The notes under the pieces are model-generated. The model had not been told where the DNA came from and did no database searches. It was given only the letters and a program-made list of their open reading frames with translations. A stretch of DNA of 64,000 nt from Paenibacillus oceani. GTDB taxonomy: Bacteria > Bacillota > Bacilli > Paenibacillales > NBRC-103111. Made by a program: the position numbers and the translations under genes. Below, piece by piece: positions 36,164-45,421 of the stretch; positions within the stretch are counted from its first letter, which is position 1; the number at the start of each line of letters is the position of its first letter. The stretch is from NCBI RefSeq assembly GCF_014705615.1, contig NZ_JACXJA010000001.1:124001-188000 (forward strand), read 5' to 3'.

Positions 36164-37056
36164 CCGAGGGGAACAACAAGGCGTCCATGCTCGCCGTATG
36201 GATCAGCCTGGTCAGCAATATCGCATTAACGGTCATGAAGCTGCTGGTCGGCTTTTTGTTCGGCTCTCCCGTACTGATCGCCGATGGCGTCCATAACGCG
36301 GGAGACGTTATCGCTACGGCTGCAGCCTTAAGCTCCATGCGCATCTCCAAGCTGCCCGCCGACGACGATCATCCGTATGGCCACGGCAAAGCCGAAGTGC
36401 TCGGCTCCGGAATCGTCGCCATTATACTCGGGCTTGCCGCCATCTATATCGGGTATCATGCGGTACTCGCCTTCTTTCACGAACCGACCGAGTCAAGCTG
36501 GATCGCGCTGATTGCAGCCGCGATCTCCCTGATCTGGAAGCAGCTTCTCTACGTATACACGATGAAGCTGGGCCGTCAAACGAACAGTAAAGGGCTGATC
36601 GCCACAGCGTACGATCATCTGGCTGATGTGTACGCTTCGATTGCCGCCGTCATCGGGATCGCACTCGCCCTGATCGGAGACCGCTACGATATCCCGCTGC
36701 TAGCCTACGGTGATCCGGCCGCCGGTATCATTGTCTCGATACTCGTCTTGAAGCTCGCCGTGCATATGGCCCAGGAAGCGATCGATATTTTGATGGAAAA
36801 AACAGTGAGCCAGGAGCAGCTTGCCGAATACACCGAGCTCGTGCGGAGCGTCCCGCAAGTGATGCGCATCGACCGGCTCCGGGCGCGGGAGCACGGCCAT
36901 TACATTCTGGTCGATGTGCGCGTCAGCATACCGGCGGAGCTAAGCATCCAGGAAGGCCACGACATCTCCCGCTCGATCAAAAAAGCGATCATGGACCGCT
37001 GTCAGGACGTCGACGAAGTGCTCATCCATCTGAATCCCTGGTATCCGGTCGGCTAA
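36160..37056 (+). CDS. Cation diffusion facilitator family exporter
   Basis: This 298-aa CDF protein has six helices. The transport-site motif is ADGVHNAGDVI (HNxxD) in helix 2 near residue 45, and AYDHLADVYAS (HxxxD) in helix 5 near residue 152. DDDHPYGHGKAEV is the usual loop after helix 2. It exports Zn, Fe, Co or Mn ions. The GTG start at 36160 follows AGGGGG. It is a second CDF gene within 3 kb, but of the short type and not closely similar to that at 33146. Expression may be controlled by attenuation in its leader. Confidence 0.9.
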   Translation: MTEGNNKASMLAVWISLVSNIALTVMKLLVGFLFGSPVLIADGVHNAGDVIATAAALSSMRISKLPADDDHPYGHGKAEVLGSGIVAIILGLAAIYIGYHAVLAFFHEPTESSWIALIAAAISLIWKQLLYVYTMKLGRQTNSKGLIATAYDHLADVYASIAAVIGIALALIGDRYDIPLLAYGDPAAGIIVSILVLKLAVHMAQEAIDILMEKTVSQEQLAEYTELVRSVPQVMRIDRLRAREHGHYILVDVRVSIPAELSIQEGHDISRSIKKAIMDRCQDVDEVLIHLNPWYPVG

Positions 37057-37060
37057 CCGT

Positions 37061-38518
37061 TCATACTGCCGATCCCGAAGGCATCGCGCTGGCCGGCATC
37101 CCCCCCGCCTGGATCATCAGAGCCGGATACTGATACGCCTGCGGGTCCCGCTCGCACAGCCGGGTCCACGCATCGACGCATGCCGGATCGAAGTGAGTCC
37201 CTTTCTGATCGTTCAGAAAGGCGATCGCTTCCAGATGAGACCGGGCTTGCCGGTAAGAACGGTTGGAAGTCAGCGCGTCGTACACATCGGCCACGGCGAC
37301 GATTCGGGCCAGCAGCGGGATGCGTTCCCCGACCAGCCTATCCGGATATCCGCTGCCATCCCACCGCTCGTGATGATGCCGGATGATGTCCAGCTCCTCT
37401 TTCATAAAGCCGAGACCGCGGCACATCTCGTAACCTTTGGCCGGATGCTGTTCGATGGCCGCCCGTTCCTCTGCGCTCAGCCTGCCGGGTTTGTTCAGGA
37501 TCGCATCGGGAACGTAAATCTTGCCCACGTCATGAACGATGGCGCCTTGGGCCAGCGCGCGCAGCTGCTCCGGTTCGAGCTGCAATTCCTCCGCCAGGCG
37601 GAGCGCATACATCGTCACCCGGAAATTGTGGCCGGCCGTGTACGGGTCTTTCGTCTCTGTCGCCACGATAAGCGCTTTCACGCTGGGACTGATGCTGTTC
37701 GTGATCCGCTCGATCGGATCGTTGGTGAACAAAGCTTTGACCGCATCGACGATCGATTTCTTGGACGCATACTGAAGAAAAAGACCTATGAGCATTACGA
37801 TCATCGAACCCAGCAGCAAATAATGGTACAACCACCAGCTAAGCATCCACACTTGCCCGGACACCATAATCATCTGAGCGGCGAACAGCCACCCCGTACT
37901 GTATATAATCGACGCCTGGAGCGGAAACCGCGAATAACGATAAGACTGGTAATACCGGTACATCGTCACCAAATTCAGAGCAAGCGTGCCGATCGTCACA
38001 ATCGCCTTGAGCGGGTTGCGGTTCCAAGGCACCACGGAGACGATATCCGGAAACAAGATTCCGGCCAGAGCGAATACGCCGAGGGCGACCGTCCAGACCG
38101 GCACGAGCCAGTCCTTATATTGCGAGAGACGGACTACGAGCGGGTTATCGGAAGACAGCGAGGACAGCCACAGCCAGATCGAAGCGAGCAATACGCTCAG
38201 CTGGGCGGCGACGGCGGGAAGCACCGTGGAATGCATCACAAAACCGGGTGTGGAGAAACCGTGTAGAGCGAACATCTCGGCGAGGGAAATAAAAGCGAGC
38301 GCCAAAAAGCTGACTTCGATATTGCGAAGCCGGCTGCCGGCGATTCCTACCAGAACGGCGATTACAACGGACAGGAGCGCGACGACGCTGACGATGTAAA
38401 AATGTCCGTGTGGGCTTTTCAATTCAACGTCCAACTGCGACCACGATTTCATAAACTCGAACACGAGCAGAGGCAAAACGATTGCAAGCAAAGGACCGAC
38501 AAAGCCATGGAATCGCAT
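37061..38518 (-). CDS. HD-GYP domain protein with polytopic membrane sensor
   Basis: This 485-aa protein has seven or eight N-terminal helices (about 5-250) and a cytosolic HD-GYP domain (about 275-455). The HD pair is in GAIVHDVGKI (329-330), followed by HHHERWDGSGYPD at 381-393 with an intact GYP. Such domains degrade cyclic di-GMP. AAGGAG precedes the ATG. It is convergent with the CDF gene with only four bases between, so no separate terminator is visible. Confidence 0.9.
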   Translation of the reverse strand: MRFHGFVGPLLAIVLPLLVFEFMKSWSQLDVELKSPHGHFYIVSVVALLSVVIAVLVGIAGSRLRNIEVSFLALAFISLAEMFALHGFSTPGFVMHSTVLPAVAAQLSVLLASIWLWLSSLSSDNPLVVRLSQYKDWLVPVWTVALGVFALAGILFPDIVSVVPWNRNPLKAIVTIGTLALNLVTMYRYYQSYRYSRFPLQASIIYSTGWLFAAQMIMVSGQVWMLSWWLYHYLLLGSMIVMLIGLFLQYASKKSIVDAVKALFTNDPIERITNSISPSVKALIVATETKDPYTAGHNFRVTMYALRLAEELQLEPEQLRALAQGAIVHDVGKIYVPDAILNKPGRLSAEERAAIEQHPAKGYEMCRGLGFMKEELDIIRHHHERWDGSGYPDRLVGERIPLLARIVAVADVYDALTSNRSYRQARSHLEAIAFLNDQKGTHFDPACVDAWTRLCERDPQAYQYPALMIQAGGMPASAMPSGSAV

Positions 38519-38670
38519 ACCGGGATTTCTCCTTCTTCACTGTCGAATCATCTGCAACTATTTTACCATAAAATTCTTAAAATCTGATAAAAGCGGCGGG
38601 CAAATCGGCAAAAAATCGCTCGACGAAGCAGCTCAGTCAAGCCGTTATTCCGGCTGGGCGAAAACAGCCC

Positions 38671-38704
38671 AAAAAGGCCGCTTTTCGGGTAGAAAAGCAG
38701 CCGG
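38671..38704 (-). terminator. Terminator of the YhdH-like gene
   Basis: On the minus strand GGCTGCTTTTC pairs with GAAAAGCGGCC and runs into TTTTT. Confidence 0.75.
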
Positions 38705-38738
38705 TCGTATCATGCCGCGACATTGCCCTGCAAGGCGG

Positions 38739-39740
38739 CTAATCCGCCAGATTCACAAGTGCACGGCCCAACATCCCGCCGCGCAAAATCGTCTCCAAAT
38801 AGACGGGCAGCTCGTCCAATCCGATCTCGCCCGCCACAAGCGGCTCATAGCCGCCGGGCGGCTTCCACTCCCGCGCCAGCCGGCCCCAGATCCGGGTCCG
38901 CAGCTCATGCGGACAGTGGACGGAGTCGATGCCGAGCAGGCTGATGCCGCGGAGAATGAACGGATACACGGTAGCCGGGACATCGGCTCCCCCGGTCAGG
39001 CCGCTGACGGCAACCGCACCTCCGTAGCGCACCGCGGCCAGCAGCCCGGCCAGCGTCGCCCCGCCGACAGGGTCGACCGCGCCGGCCCAGCGCTCCTGCT
39101 GCAGCGGCTTGCCGGCAACGCCCGCGAGCTCCTCGCGGCCGAGCACGTCGGCTGCGCCGAGGCCGCGCAAATAACCGGCCGCGTCCGGCTTGCCCGTGCC
39201 TGCGGCAACCTCGTAGCCGAGGGCCGCCAGCAGCAGGACGGCGGCGCTGCCTACTCCGCCGGTCGCGCCGGTCACGGCCACGGGGCCGCCCTCGCCGGGC
39301 CGCACGCCGTGCTCCCGCAGCCGCTCGATCGACAGCGCCGCCGTAAATCCGGCCGTGCCGAGAATCATCGCCTCGCGCGCGCTCAGCCCCTCCGGCAGCG
39401 GCACAAGCCAGTCGCCCGGCACGCGGGCCAGCTCGCTGTAGCCGCCGAAGTGCGAGACGCCGAGGCCGTAGCCGGTCGCAAGGACAAGGTCGCCCTCCAG
39501 AAAGCGGGGGTCTGCGGAGCCTACGACCGTGCCGGACAGATCGATCCCGGGAATGAACGGATACCGGCTGACGATTCTGCCGTCTGTCTGAACGGCCAAG
39601 CCGTCTTTGTAGTTCACCGACGAATACGAGACCCGGACCGTCACCTCTCCGGGAGGCAGTTCGTCCTCCGTGATCGTCCGGACGCGGGACACGCACCGTC
39701 CCTCTTCCTTTTCTACATAAAGCGCGCGAAACATGGTCAT
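38739..39740 (-). CDS. YhdH/YhfP-type quinone oxidoreductase (MDR family)
   Basis: This 333-aa zinc-less medium-chain reductase binds NADPH through GATGGVGSAAVLLLAALGYEV (about 152-172). The N-terminal VRVSYSSVNYKDGLAV with FIPGIDLSGTV fits the YhdH/YhfP subgroup, related to acrylyl-CoA reductases. GGAGGACAGG lies before the ATG at 39740; an ATG two codons later is possible. Physiological substrate unknown. It lies 40 bases after the 89-aa gene and may share its promoter. Confidence 0.85.
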   Translation of the reverse strand: MTMFRALYVEKEEGRCVSRVRTITEDELPPGEVTVRVSYSSVNYKDGLAVQTDGRIVSRYPFIPGIDLSGTVVGSADPRFLEGDLVLATGYGLGVSHFGGYSELARVPGDWLVPLPEGLSAREAMILGTAGFTAALSIERLREHGVRPGEGGPVAVTGATGGVGSAAVLLLAALGYEVAAGTGKPDAAGYLRGLGAADVLGREELAGVAGKPLQQERWAGAVDPVGGATLAGLLAAVRYGGAVAVSGLTGGADVPATVYPFILRGISLLGIDSVHCPHELRTRIWGRLAREWKPPGGYEPLVAGEIGLDELPVYLETILRGGMLGRALVNLAD

Positions 39741-39780
39741 CGTCCTGTCCTCCGCTTTATTATTGCTGAACTGCCGCCTC

Positions 39781-40050
39781 TTACGGCTGCTGCAGCTTGC
39801 TTCTTGCCGCCTCCACGAGAGCGTCGAAAAAATCGTCGTCCTCCTCCAGAAGCGCCTCGGCGGCTTCAATCTCCTTCTCGATGCCGGAGTCGCGGGCGAA
39901 GTTCAGACTGTAGCTCCACTCTTTTCCTTTGGTGCTGTGCAGCGTCACTTCATAATTGGTCCGGTGCCCTTCAATAGTAAATAACACTTTGCCCACAAAT
40001 CCGTGTTCTTTCGTATGCGACATATCCGCATCAGTAATGTCCCACTTCAT
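39781..40050 (-). CDS. Small acidic protein, unknown function
   Basis: This 89-aa protein is not recognised. The first half reads as alternating strands (GKVLFTIEGHRTNYEVTLHS), and the second as an acidic helix (ALLEEDDDFFDALVEAARSKL). It has no signal peptide or cysteines. GGAGGGATAG precedes the ATG. A candidate promoter is at 40138-40167. It is probably co-transcribed with the downstream oxidoreductase. Confidence 0.7.
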   Translation of the reverse strand: MKWDITDADMSHTKEHGFVGKVLFTIEGHRTNYEVTLHSTKGKEWSYSLNFARDSGIEKEIEAAEALLEEDDDFFDALVEAARSKLQQP

Positions 40051-40137
40051 AGCTATCCCTCCGATTCAAGCCATCTTCTCATCGTGAAAAAGAAACGAGG
40101 ATTCCCGGAAAGCGCGGAACGCTGGCCTGGAACCCTC

Positions 40138-40167
40138 ATTATATCATGCTGCTCCGTAGTTCCGGAA
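40138..40167 (-). promoter_or_regulatory. Candidate promoter of the 89-aa gene
   Basis: TATAAT is clear on the minus strand; a poor -35 (TTCCGG) stands 18 bases upstream. Confidence 0.4.
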
Positions 40168-40280
40168 CGATCGTCGGCGGTACGTTCACAAGACGCGGAA
40201 GAACGCTCAACGAAGACGTTCCCCGTTTCCCGGTCGATGCCGTATGCTACGGTCCCGGAAGAAACCAGCAACCCGTATGA

Positions 40281-41621
40281 TCAGGATGGGGAGGGGTGAC
40301 GCACGATCTGGTTCCACCGCCAAAACAAACGGATACTGAAGACGAACAGACCTACAAAAGCGATAAAGTAAACGATCCCTCCGAGCTGGCCGTATAATTT
40401 GAACCACGGTCCCGCCAGGCTTCCTCCGAACAGTCCGGCCATGCAGACGGCCAGCGACAGCCACCAGCCGATCACGTCGCCTCTTCCCGGCACGACGCTC
40501 TCTTCCTCTTGAAGCGGCTGACGGGGGTGGCGCTTCCGCTTTTTGCGGGTTTTCCAGAGCGAACACAAACTCACGACCGCGAGAAAACAAAAATGGACGA
40601 ACACCGTGATAGGCACTGCCGCGTAGTTGCCGAACCGATACACTTCCATGACGCTTCGGAACGATACCAGGGTCAGCAGCAAAATCATCCAGCCGCTCAT
40701 CATATTGATTCCCCGCAGCTTGCCGGTATTCAGCATCGACGACAGCCCCGCCATAAAGCTGAAATACAGCACAATGATTTTCATCAGAAACGCCGGCATC
40801 CAGAATCCGATCAGTACGACATCGAGCCGGTCCAGGAAGTCGGTGATATTGATTTCCTGCATCATCGTATAGGCCGGGTACATCGCCCGTCCCGTAATCG
40901 TATGCCCCAGTATGGCCGTACACAGAAGCATCATGACCGTCAGTACAAACGCCGAGGTGACGATTCCGAGCCTAAGCGATTCATAGTATTGCCGGCTGCT
41001 CCGGATGTAATTGAGGAACGCCCCGAAGATGAAAATATCGCCCGCCCATCCGGTGCTGAGCACGCCTCCTTTGAGTATGACCCCGGACCCTTGCGACAGG
41101 ATGGGCAGCAGATTGGACAGATCCGTCTCGTTGACCAGCAGGAGCGGCAATATGACGATGCTGATCATAAAAATCGGGAAAAACAAGTTGACCGAACGCG
41201 CAAACTCCTCCAAATTGCCTGTAGCGTAATACATCAGCACCAGCATCGCGGACAAGTAAATGAACTCCGTCGGCGTCCTCTGCAAAACCGCCGTACCGAC
41301 GAAATCCCCGAACATCCGCAGGTCCCGGATAATCAGATGCAGGATGTACCACATCACGAGAATATTCAACAGCTTGCCGGCCCATTTGCCGCAGACACTC
41401 TCGCTGATCTCGAACATATTTTTGCCCGGATGCGCCGCCGACAGCTTGTACAGCAAAAACGCGATACAGATCGCGTACAGCATCGAAAATATAAAATTGA
41501 ACCAGGCGTCCGGTCCTGCCACCTCGGACAACGTCTTGTACAGACTGATCATCCCGCCGTTAATATAGAGAATGCTGCATAACATGAACAGCTGGTACCC
41601 GCTTATCCGCTCCGTATTCAA
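40281..41621 (-). CDS. Spore germination permease subunit, GerAB family, extended
   Basis: This 446-aa APC-fold protein is the membrane subunit of a germinant receptor in the spore inner membrane. It begins with the family N-terminus ISGYQLFMLCSILYINGG and has about ten helices, including the GNLEEFARSVNLFFP segment. GerAB proteins are usually about 365 aa; here a basic linker (RKKRKRH, near 360) is followed by about 80 residues with two more predicted helices. The TTG start at 41621 follows AAGGGGGG and overlaps the stop of the 80-aa gene as TTGA. Confidence 0.87.
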   Translation of the reverse strand: MNTERISGYQLFMLCSILYINGGMISLYKTLSEVAGPDAWFNFIFSMLYAICIAFLLYKLSAAHPGKNMFEISESVCGKWAGKLLNILVMWYILHLIIRDLRMFGDFVGTAVLQRTPTEFIYLSAMLVLMYYATGNLEEFARSVNLFFPIFMISIVILPLLLVNETDLSNLLPILSQGSGVILKGGVLSTGWAGDIFIFGAFLNYIRSSRQYYESLRLGIVTSAFVLTVMMLLCTAILGHTITGRAMYPAYTMMQEINITDFLDRLDVVLIGFWMPAFLMKIIVLYFSFMAGLSSMLNTGKLRGINMMSGWMILLLTLVSFRSVMEVYRFGNYAAVPITVFVHFCFLAVVSLCSLWKTRKKRKRHPRQPLQEEESVVPGRGDVIGWWLSLAVCMAGLFGGSLAGPWFKLYGQLGGIVYFIAFVGLFVFSIRLFWRWNQIVRHPSPS

Positions 41622-41860
41622 CTTTGTCCCCCCTTCACGAACTGTTCGACATAAGGTGTAATATATTTCGTAATCGTCCGGGTAGGCAGCGGCCAGTCCA
41701 GCCCAAGCCAATATAATGCGAGCATGCCCAGACTCAGGACGGTGAACGCTCCGTACAGCCAACGTTCCGCAACATGCATGGAACGCAGCGGCTTCCATTC
41801 CGCTGCGACGGTCCCGGCAATTCCGAGCAGGATCAAAAGCTTAAACAAAGAATCATTCAT
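41618..41860 (-). CDS. Small two-helix membrane protein of the germination operon
   Basis: This 80-aa protein has two hydrophobic helices (about 5-21 and 34-52) and a short hydrophilic tail. Size, topology and place in a ger operon match the D subunits described for some Bacillus germinant receptors; that identification is inference. GAAGGAG precedes the ATG, which overlaps the GerC stop by eight bases. Its own stop overlaps the GerB start, so its synthesis is coupled to both. Confidence 0.75.
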   Translation of the reverse strand: MNDSLFKLLILLGIAGTVAAEWKPLRSMHVAERWLYGAFTVLSLGMLALYWLGLDWPLPTRTITKYITPYVEQFVKGGQS

Positions 41861-43040
41861 GCGGATGCTCCTTCAGTCCGATGTTCTTGGAGAACATCCC
41901 GGTCCTGTTAATCACGATATGAACCTTCACCTCATACTGGGCGCCTTCCAGAGCAGCCGGCCATCTGGAGCTCCATTCGCGCTTCCAGAGAGTCGGATAA
42001 GCCCGGTTCAACAGGAGACCGAAGCCGGGAATATCGACCTGCCTCTCCCGGGCGAGCCGCTCCACCGTCCTGATTTCTCCGGCGATCTTGCTTTCAAGCC
42101 GCTGCTCCAGCAGCTCCACCGCATTTTTGTGCTCGTATTCCTTGTTGTCCAGCGCTTCCAGAATCGTGCCTTCTCCCGCCGCCTCAATCCGATAATGGAG
42201 AATGCCGTCCGACAGGTACGGCTTGATCGTGCACTTTCCTCTGCGGATCGTGACGCTTACGGGCCCTTGATCCGTTTCCACAGTCTCGAGATACGGCTTG
42301 AACGTGCTGCGGCTCAGCCAGCGGATGCCTACGGCCTCGTCTTCCCTGGCGACCCCGATCATTTTCCCTTGGCGCGCATAGGCATATCCGCCAATCTGGA
42401 TTTCCTCGTTCGGTTTGGAACTGCCTTTGCTCTTAACCACCTCGACGTAGGGAAGGATGGCATCCTTGCCCTGCACGTTCAACTGGTGGGCCACATCCTT
42501 CACTTGGATCTTGATGACTCCGTCGGATTTCAGCAGCTCCCGTAACGCTTCGGCGGGAAACCGCTCCAGCTTGGGCGCAGCGTTCAGCATCTCATAGGCG
42601 TTGCCTTTCGTTACGGCCATGAAGCTCGTCAGACGGTTTTCCGCAAGCCGCGCCGTAATGTCCAGCGCATCGGGAAGGTTCTCTTTCGCCAGCTCTTCTC
42701 CAATCAGCAGCACCTTCCGGTGTCCGTAAAATAAACGGCGCGCCATTCGCGCTTGCATCCGCTCGCTTGCCTCTCGTATCGTGCGGCCGGTGTCGGAGTC
42801 GATCGTATACGGACGGTCGCCGCCGCTTCCGCCTCCGCCGCCTGTCGCTCCGCCCATGTTGCCTACGAGCGGAATCATGACGCTTACCCGATAGCCTTCC
42901 TTATCTTTATCGATAGCGGCGGCCATCACAATCGCAATATCGTTCACTTCGGTCCGGTCCCAGCAGCCGGTCGCCAGCAGCAAAACAAGGAACAACGCGG
43001 CTATCCGGACTCGCGGACGGCGCGGCATTCGCTTCTTCAT
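41853..43040 (-). CDS. Spore germination lipoprotein, Ger(x)C family
   Basis: This 395-aa GerC subunit has a signal peptide with lipobox LATGC (lipid Cys near residue 26) followed by WDRTEVNDIA, the family hallmark. Segments FYGHRKVLLIGEELA and the C-terminal alpha/beta domain fit. A Gly-rich insertion (GGATGGGGGSGG) follows strand 2 near residue 65. Its start overlaps the GerA stop as ATGA. It is anchored on the outer face of the inner spore membrane with GerA and GerB. Confidence 0.92.
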   Translation of the reverse strand: MKKRMPRRPRVRIAALFLVLLLATGCWDRTEVNDIAIVMAAAIDKDKEGYRVSVMIPLVGNMGGATGGGGGSGGDRPYTIDSDTGRTIREASERMQARMARRLFYGHRKVLLIGEELAKENLPDALDITARLAENRLTSFMAVTKGNAYEMLNAAPKLERFPAEALRELLKSDGVIKIQVKDVAHQLNVQGKDAILPYVEVVKSKGSSKPNEEIQIGGYAYARQGKMIGVAREDEAVGIRWLSRSTFKPYLETVETDQGPVSVTIRRGKCTIKPYLSDGILHYRIEAAGEGTILEALDNKEYEHKNAVELLEQRLESKIAGEIRTVERLARERQVDIPGFGLLLNRAYPTLWKREWSSRWPAALEGAQYEVKVHIVINRTGMFSKNIGLKEHPHE

Positions 43041-44674
43041 TTCCGATCCGGCTCCCCTTCCTTGGCCTTGCCGTGATGTGGAGCCTGGTCTTCATTCGTC
43101 ATCTCCGGCTCTTTACCCATAATCCCGATATTGCGGCTGTCGGACTCGTTAGCCTTGCCCAGCCGGTTGAAATTCCGGACGTCAAGCGACATCGGCCGGC
43201 GCTTCATCATCCACCAGGGCACGCGGATGAACGTATCCTTCATGTCCGAGAATGTCAGCGGGCTGACCGGGGCCAGATAAGGGACTCCGAACGATCGTAG
43301 CCGCGCCAGATGCCCGATAATGATCATCCCCCCGATTACGATGCCATAAAGGCCGAACACCGCAGCAAGCAGCATTAGCGGAAACCGCAGCAGCCTGACC
43401 GAGATCGCGGCGTTGAACTTCGGGATCGCGAACGAAGCGATCCCTGTGATCGATACGACTATGACGAGCGGCGCCGATACGATGCCGGCTTCTACGGCCG
43501 CTTGACCGACTACGAGCGCCCCCAGAATACTGACGGCTTGGCCGACCGCCTTCGGCAGCCGGACGCCCGCTTCCCGGAGCGCTTCGAACGACAGCTCCAT
43601 GATCAGCGCCTCGACCACCGCCGGGAACGGGATCGCTTCGCGGGCCGCCGCCACACTGAGCAGCAGCGTCGTCGGCAGCATCTCCTGGTGGAACGTCGTT
43701 ACAGCGATATACAGGGCGGGCGTCGTCAGCGCAATGAACATGAACAAGCTGCGGACCGACCGGAGAAACGACGAAATCTGAAACCGCTCATAGTAATCTT
43801 CGTTCGCCTGTAAAAACGACCAGATCGTCACCGGCACGATGAGCGCGAAAGGCGTGCCGTCCGTCAGGATGACGACGCGGCCTTCCAGCAGCGCTCCGGA
43901 CGCCGTATCCGGACGTTCCGTGTACATAATCTGGGGAAATGGCGAATAGCCGTGATCCTGAATCATTTCCTCCAAATAACCGGATTCGAGCACCCCGTCC
44001 ATATCGATCGCTTCGATCCGCCGGACGACCTCCTTAACCAGCTCGGGGTCGGCCAAGCCGTCAATGTAAGAGACGACGATATCGGTATTCGTCTCCTTGC
44101 CGACGATCAGCGGCTTCATTTTCAGTCTCGGCGATTTGATCTTGCGCCTCAACAACGTCGTATTCGTCCGCAGCAGCTCCGTGAACCCTTCGCGGGGACC
44201 GCGTACGGTCGACTCCGTCTCCGGCTCGGTCACGCTGCGGTGCTCCGCCCCGCGGAGACCCATAATCAGAGCTCTGCCACTGCCGTCCACGATCAGTCCG
44301 ACATCGCCGCTTAGCACACGCTGCATGCAGTCGCCGAAATTATCCGACTCGGAGATTTGCGACACCGGCAGCGTCCGGTTCAGCACTTCGTCCAGCTCCG
44401 TCCGGTCGCCCTTGCGGATCATCAGACTGCCGATCACCCGGTCGACAAGCTCTGTGTTGGACATGCCGTCCACATAAAAGATAAGAGTCTTAACTCCGTT
44501 CTCCATCTGGAATTCCCGGATGACAAAATCCGAACATTCGGCCATCATCTTGTGCAGCCGGTCCGCGTTGTCCTCTACGCCTTCGCTAAGCCGCACTTTT
44601 TTCAAATTCTCGATGTACAGCTCGTCTTGAAGAGGCTCTCCGGACGAAGAGCCGCGCTTATTTTTCCGGCCCAT
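43037..44674 (-). CDS. Spore germination protein, GerAA family
   Basis: This 545-aa GerA subunit has a large cytosolic N-terminal domain (about 1-300) and four to five C-terminal helices. Family blocks include DFVIREF, YVDGMSNTELVDR, YIDGLADPELVKEV, GRVVILTDGTPFALIVP, ALRVAITTFHQEMLP-like TFHQEMLPTTL and FPAVVEALIMELSFEALREAGVRLP. GGAGAGG precedes the ATG. It is the first gene of a four-gene receptor operon. No reliable sigma-G promoter was recognised in the 286 bases upstream. Confidence 0.93.
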   Translation of the reverse strand: MGRKNKRGSSSGEPLQDELYIENLKKVRLSEGVEDNADRLHKMMAECSDFVIREFQMENGVKTLIFYVDGMSNTELVDRVIGSLMIRKGDRTELDEVLNRTLPVSQISESDNFGDCMQRVLSGDVGLIVDGSGRALIMGLRGAEHRSVTEPETESTVRGPREGFTELLRTNTTLLRRKIKSPRLKMKPLIVGKETNTDIVVSYIDGLADPELVKEVVRRIEAIDMDGVLESGYLEEMIQDHGYSPFPQIMYTERPDTASGALLEGRVVILTDGTPFALIVPVTIWSFLQANEDYYERFQISSFLRSVRSLFMFIALTTPALYIAVTTFHQEMLPTTLLLSVAAAREAIPFPAVVEALIMELSFEALREAGVRLPKAVGQAVSILGALVVGQAAVEAGIVSAPLVIVVSITGIASFAIPKFNAAISVRLLRFPLMLLAAVFGLYGIVIGGMIIIGHLARLRSFGVPYLAPVSPLTFSDMKDTFIRVPWWMMKRRPMSLDVRNFNRLGKANESDSRNIGIMGKEPEMTNEDQAPHHGKAKEGEPDRK

Positions 44675-44802
44675 GTTATTCCTCTCCTTCCCGGAAACAT
44701 CACCCGCATCCTTGCTTCGGTTCTACTTACTTTTCCATGTTTTGCGCAAAGTTATTACACCTTTTCCAGTATCCCCCGCCGTCCCGTTTATCCGGACACG
44801 CC

Positions 44803-44873
44803 AAAAACGCCGGAACCGGCAATCCGCATACACAGGCAAAGCCTGACTTGTACGGGACTGCGAGGTTCCGGCG
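44803..44873 (-). terminator. Terminator of the 95-aa protein gene
   Basis: On the minus strand CGCCGGAACC pairs with GGTTCCGGCG over a 50-base branched loop that holds a further AGGC/GCCT hairpin, and is followed by TTTTT. Confidence 0.7.
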
Positions 44874-44960
44874 CTAACGGGCCGTGCGCGGGCTGCCGGT
44901 CTGTGACGGAAGCCGGCAGCTACTCGCGGCAAGTTCGTCCTGCGGGCTTACTCTGGCATC

Positions 44961-45248
44961 CTACCGTTCGGAATTCGCCTGCTCGCTGTTACGCAAGGCG
45001 CTGAGCTCCTGCTTCTCTTGGGCCAGCATCTCCTCGGCCAGCTCGACCGGAGCCTGATTCAGGCTTAAACCGGCCTGGTCGATCGCGCGCTCGGCTTTGG
45101 CGATCGCATTTTCCGCTTGCGAGATGGTCTGCTCATTCGGATGCGACTGCGCCTGGGACACGGCGTTATGTACCGTTTCTACCGAGTTTTGCGCCTGCGA
45201 GATCGGATTTTGCGATTGCAGGCTCGTATCGTATCTGGTTTTGCTCAT
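44961..45248 (-). CDS. Small Gln/Ala-rich coiled-coil protein
   Basis: This 95-aa hydrophilic protein is not recognised. It is almost wholly alpha-helical by pattern, with short repeats of the type SQAQNSV, SQAQSHP, SQAENAI and KAERAIDQA, about 14-21 residues apart. There is no signal peptide. GGAGGAGAC precedes the ATG, and a TATAAA box lies about 75 bases upstream. The small size, low complexity and spore-former context would suit a small spore or stress protein, but there is no direct evidence. Confidence 0.7.
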   Translation of the reverse strand: MSKTRYDTSLQSQNPISQAQNSVETVHNAVSQAQSHPNEQTISQAENAIAKAERAIDQAGLSLNQAPVELAEEMLAQEKQELSALRNSEQANSER

Positions 45249-45421
45249 GCAAGTCTCCTCCGGTTCGGGTTGAAATCAGTTGCTTCTTACGCGGGTTTAC
45301 GTCCTTACTATGACGAGTCTGGGCCGGTTTTATACCCAAAATGGGAATCCCGCACTACATCCGCAAGCAGGAAAAAACACCCTCTTCGTCAAATTGATGT
45401 AATCAGGTGGGAGGGATCGCA

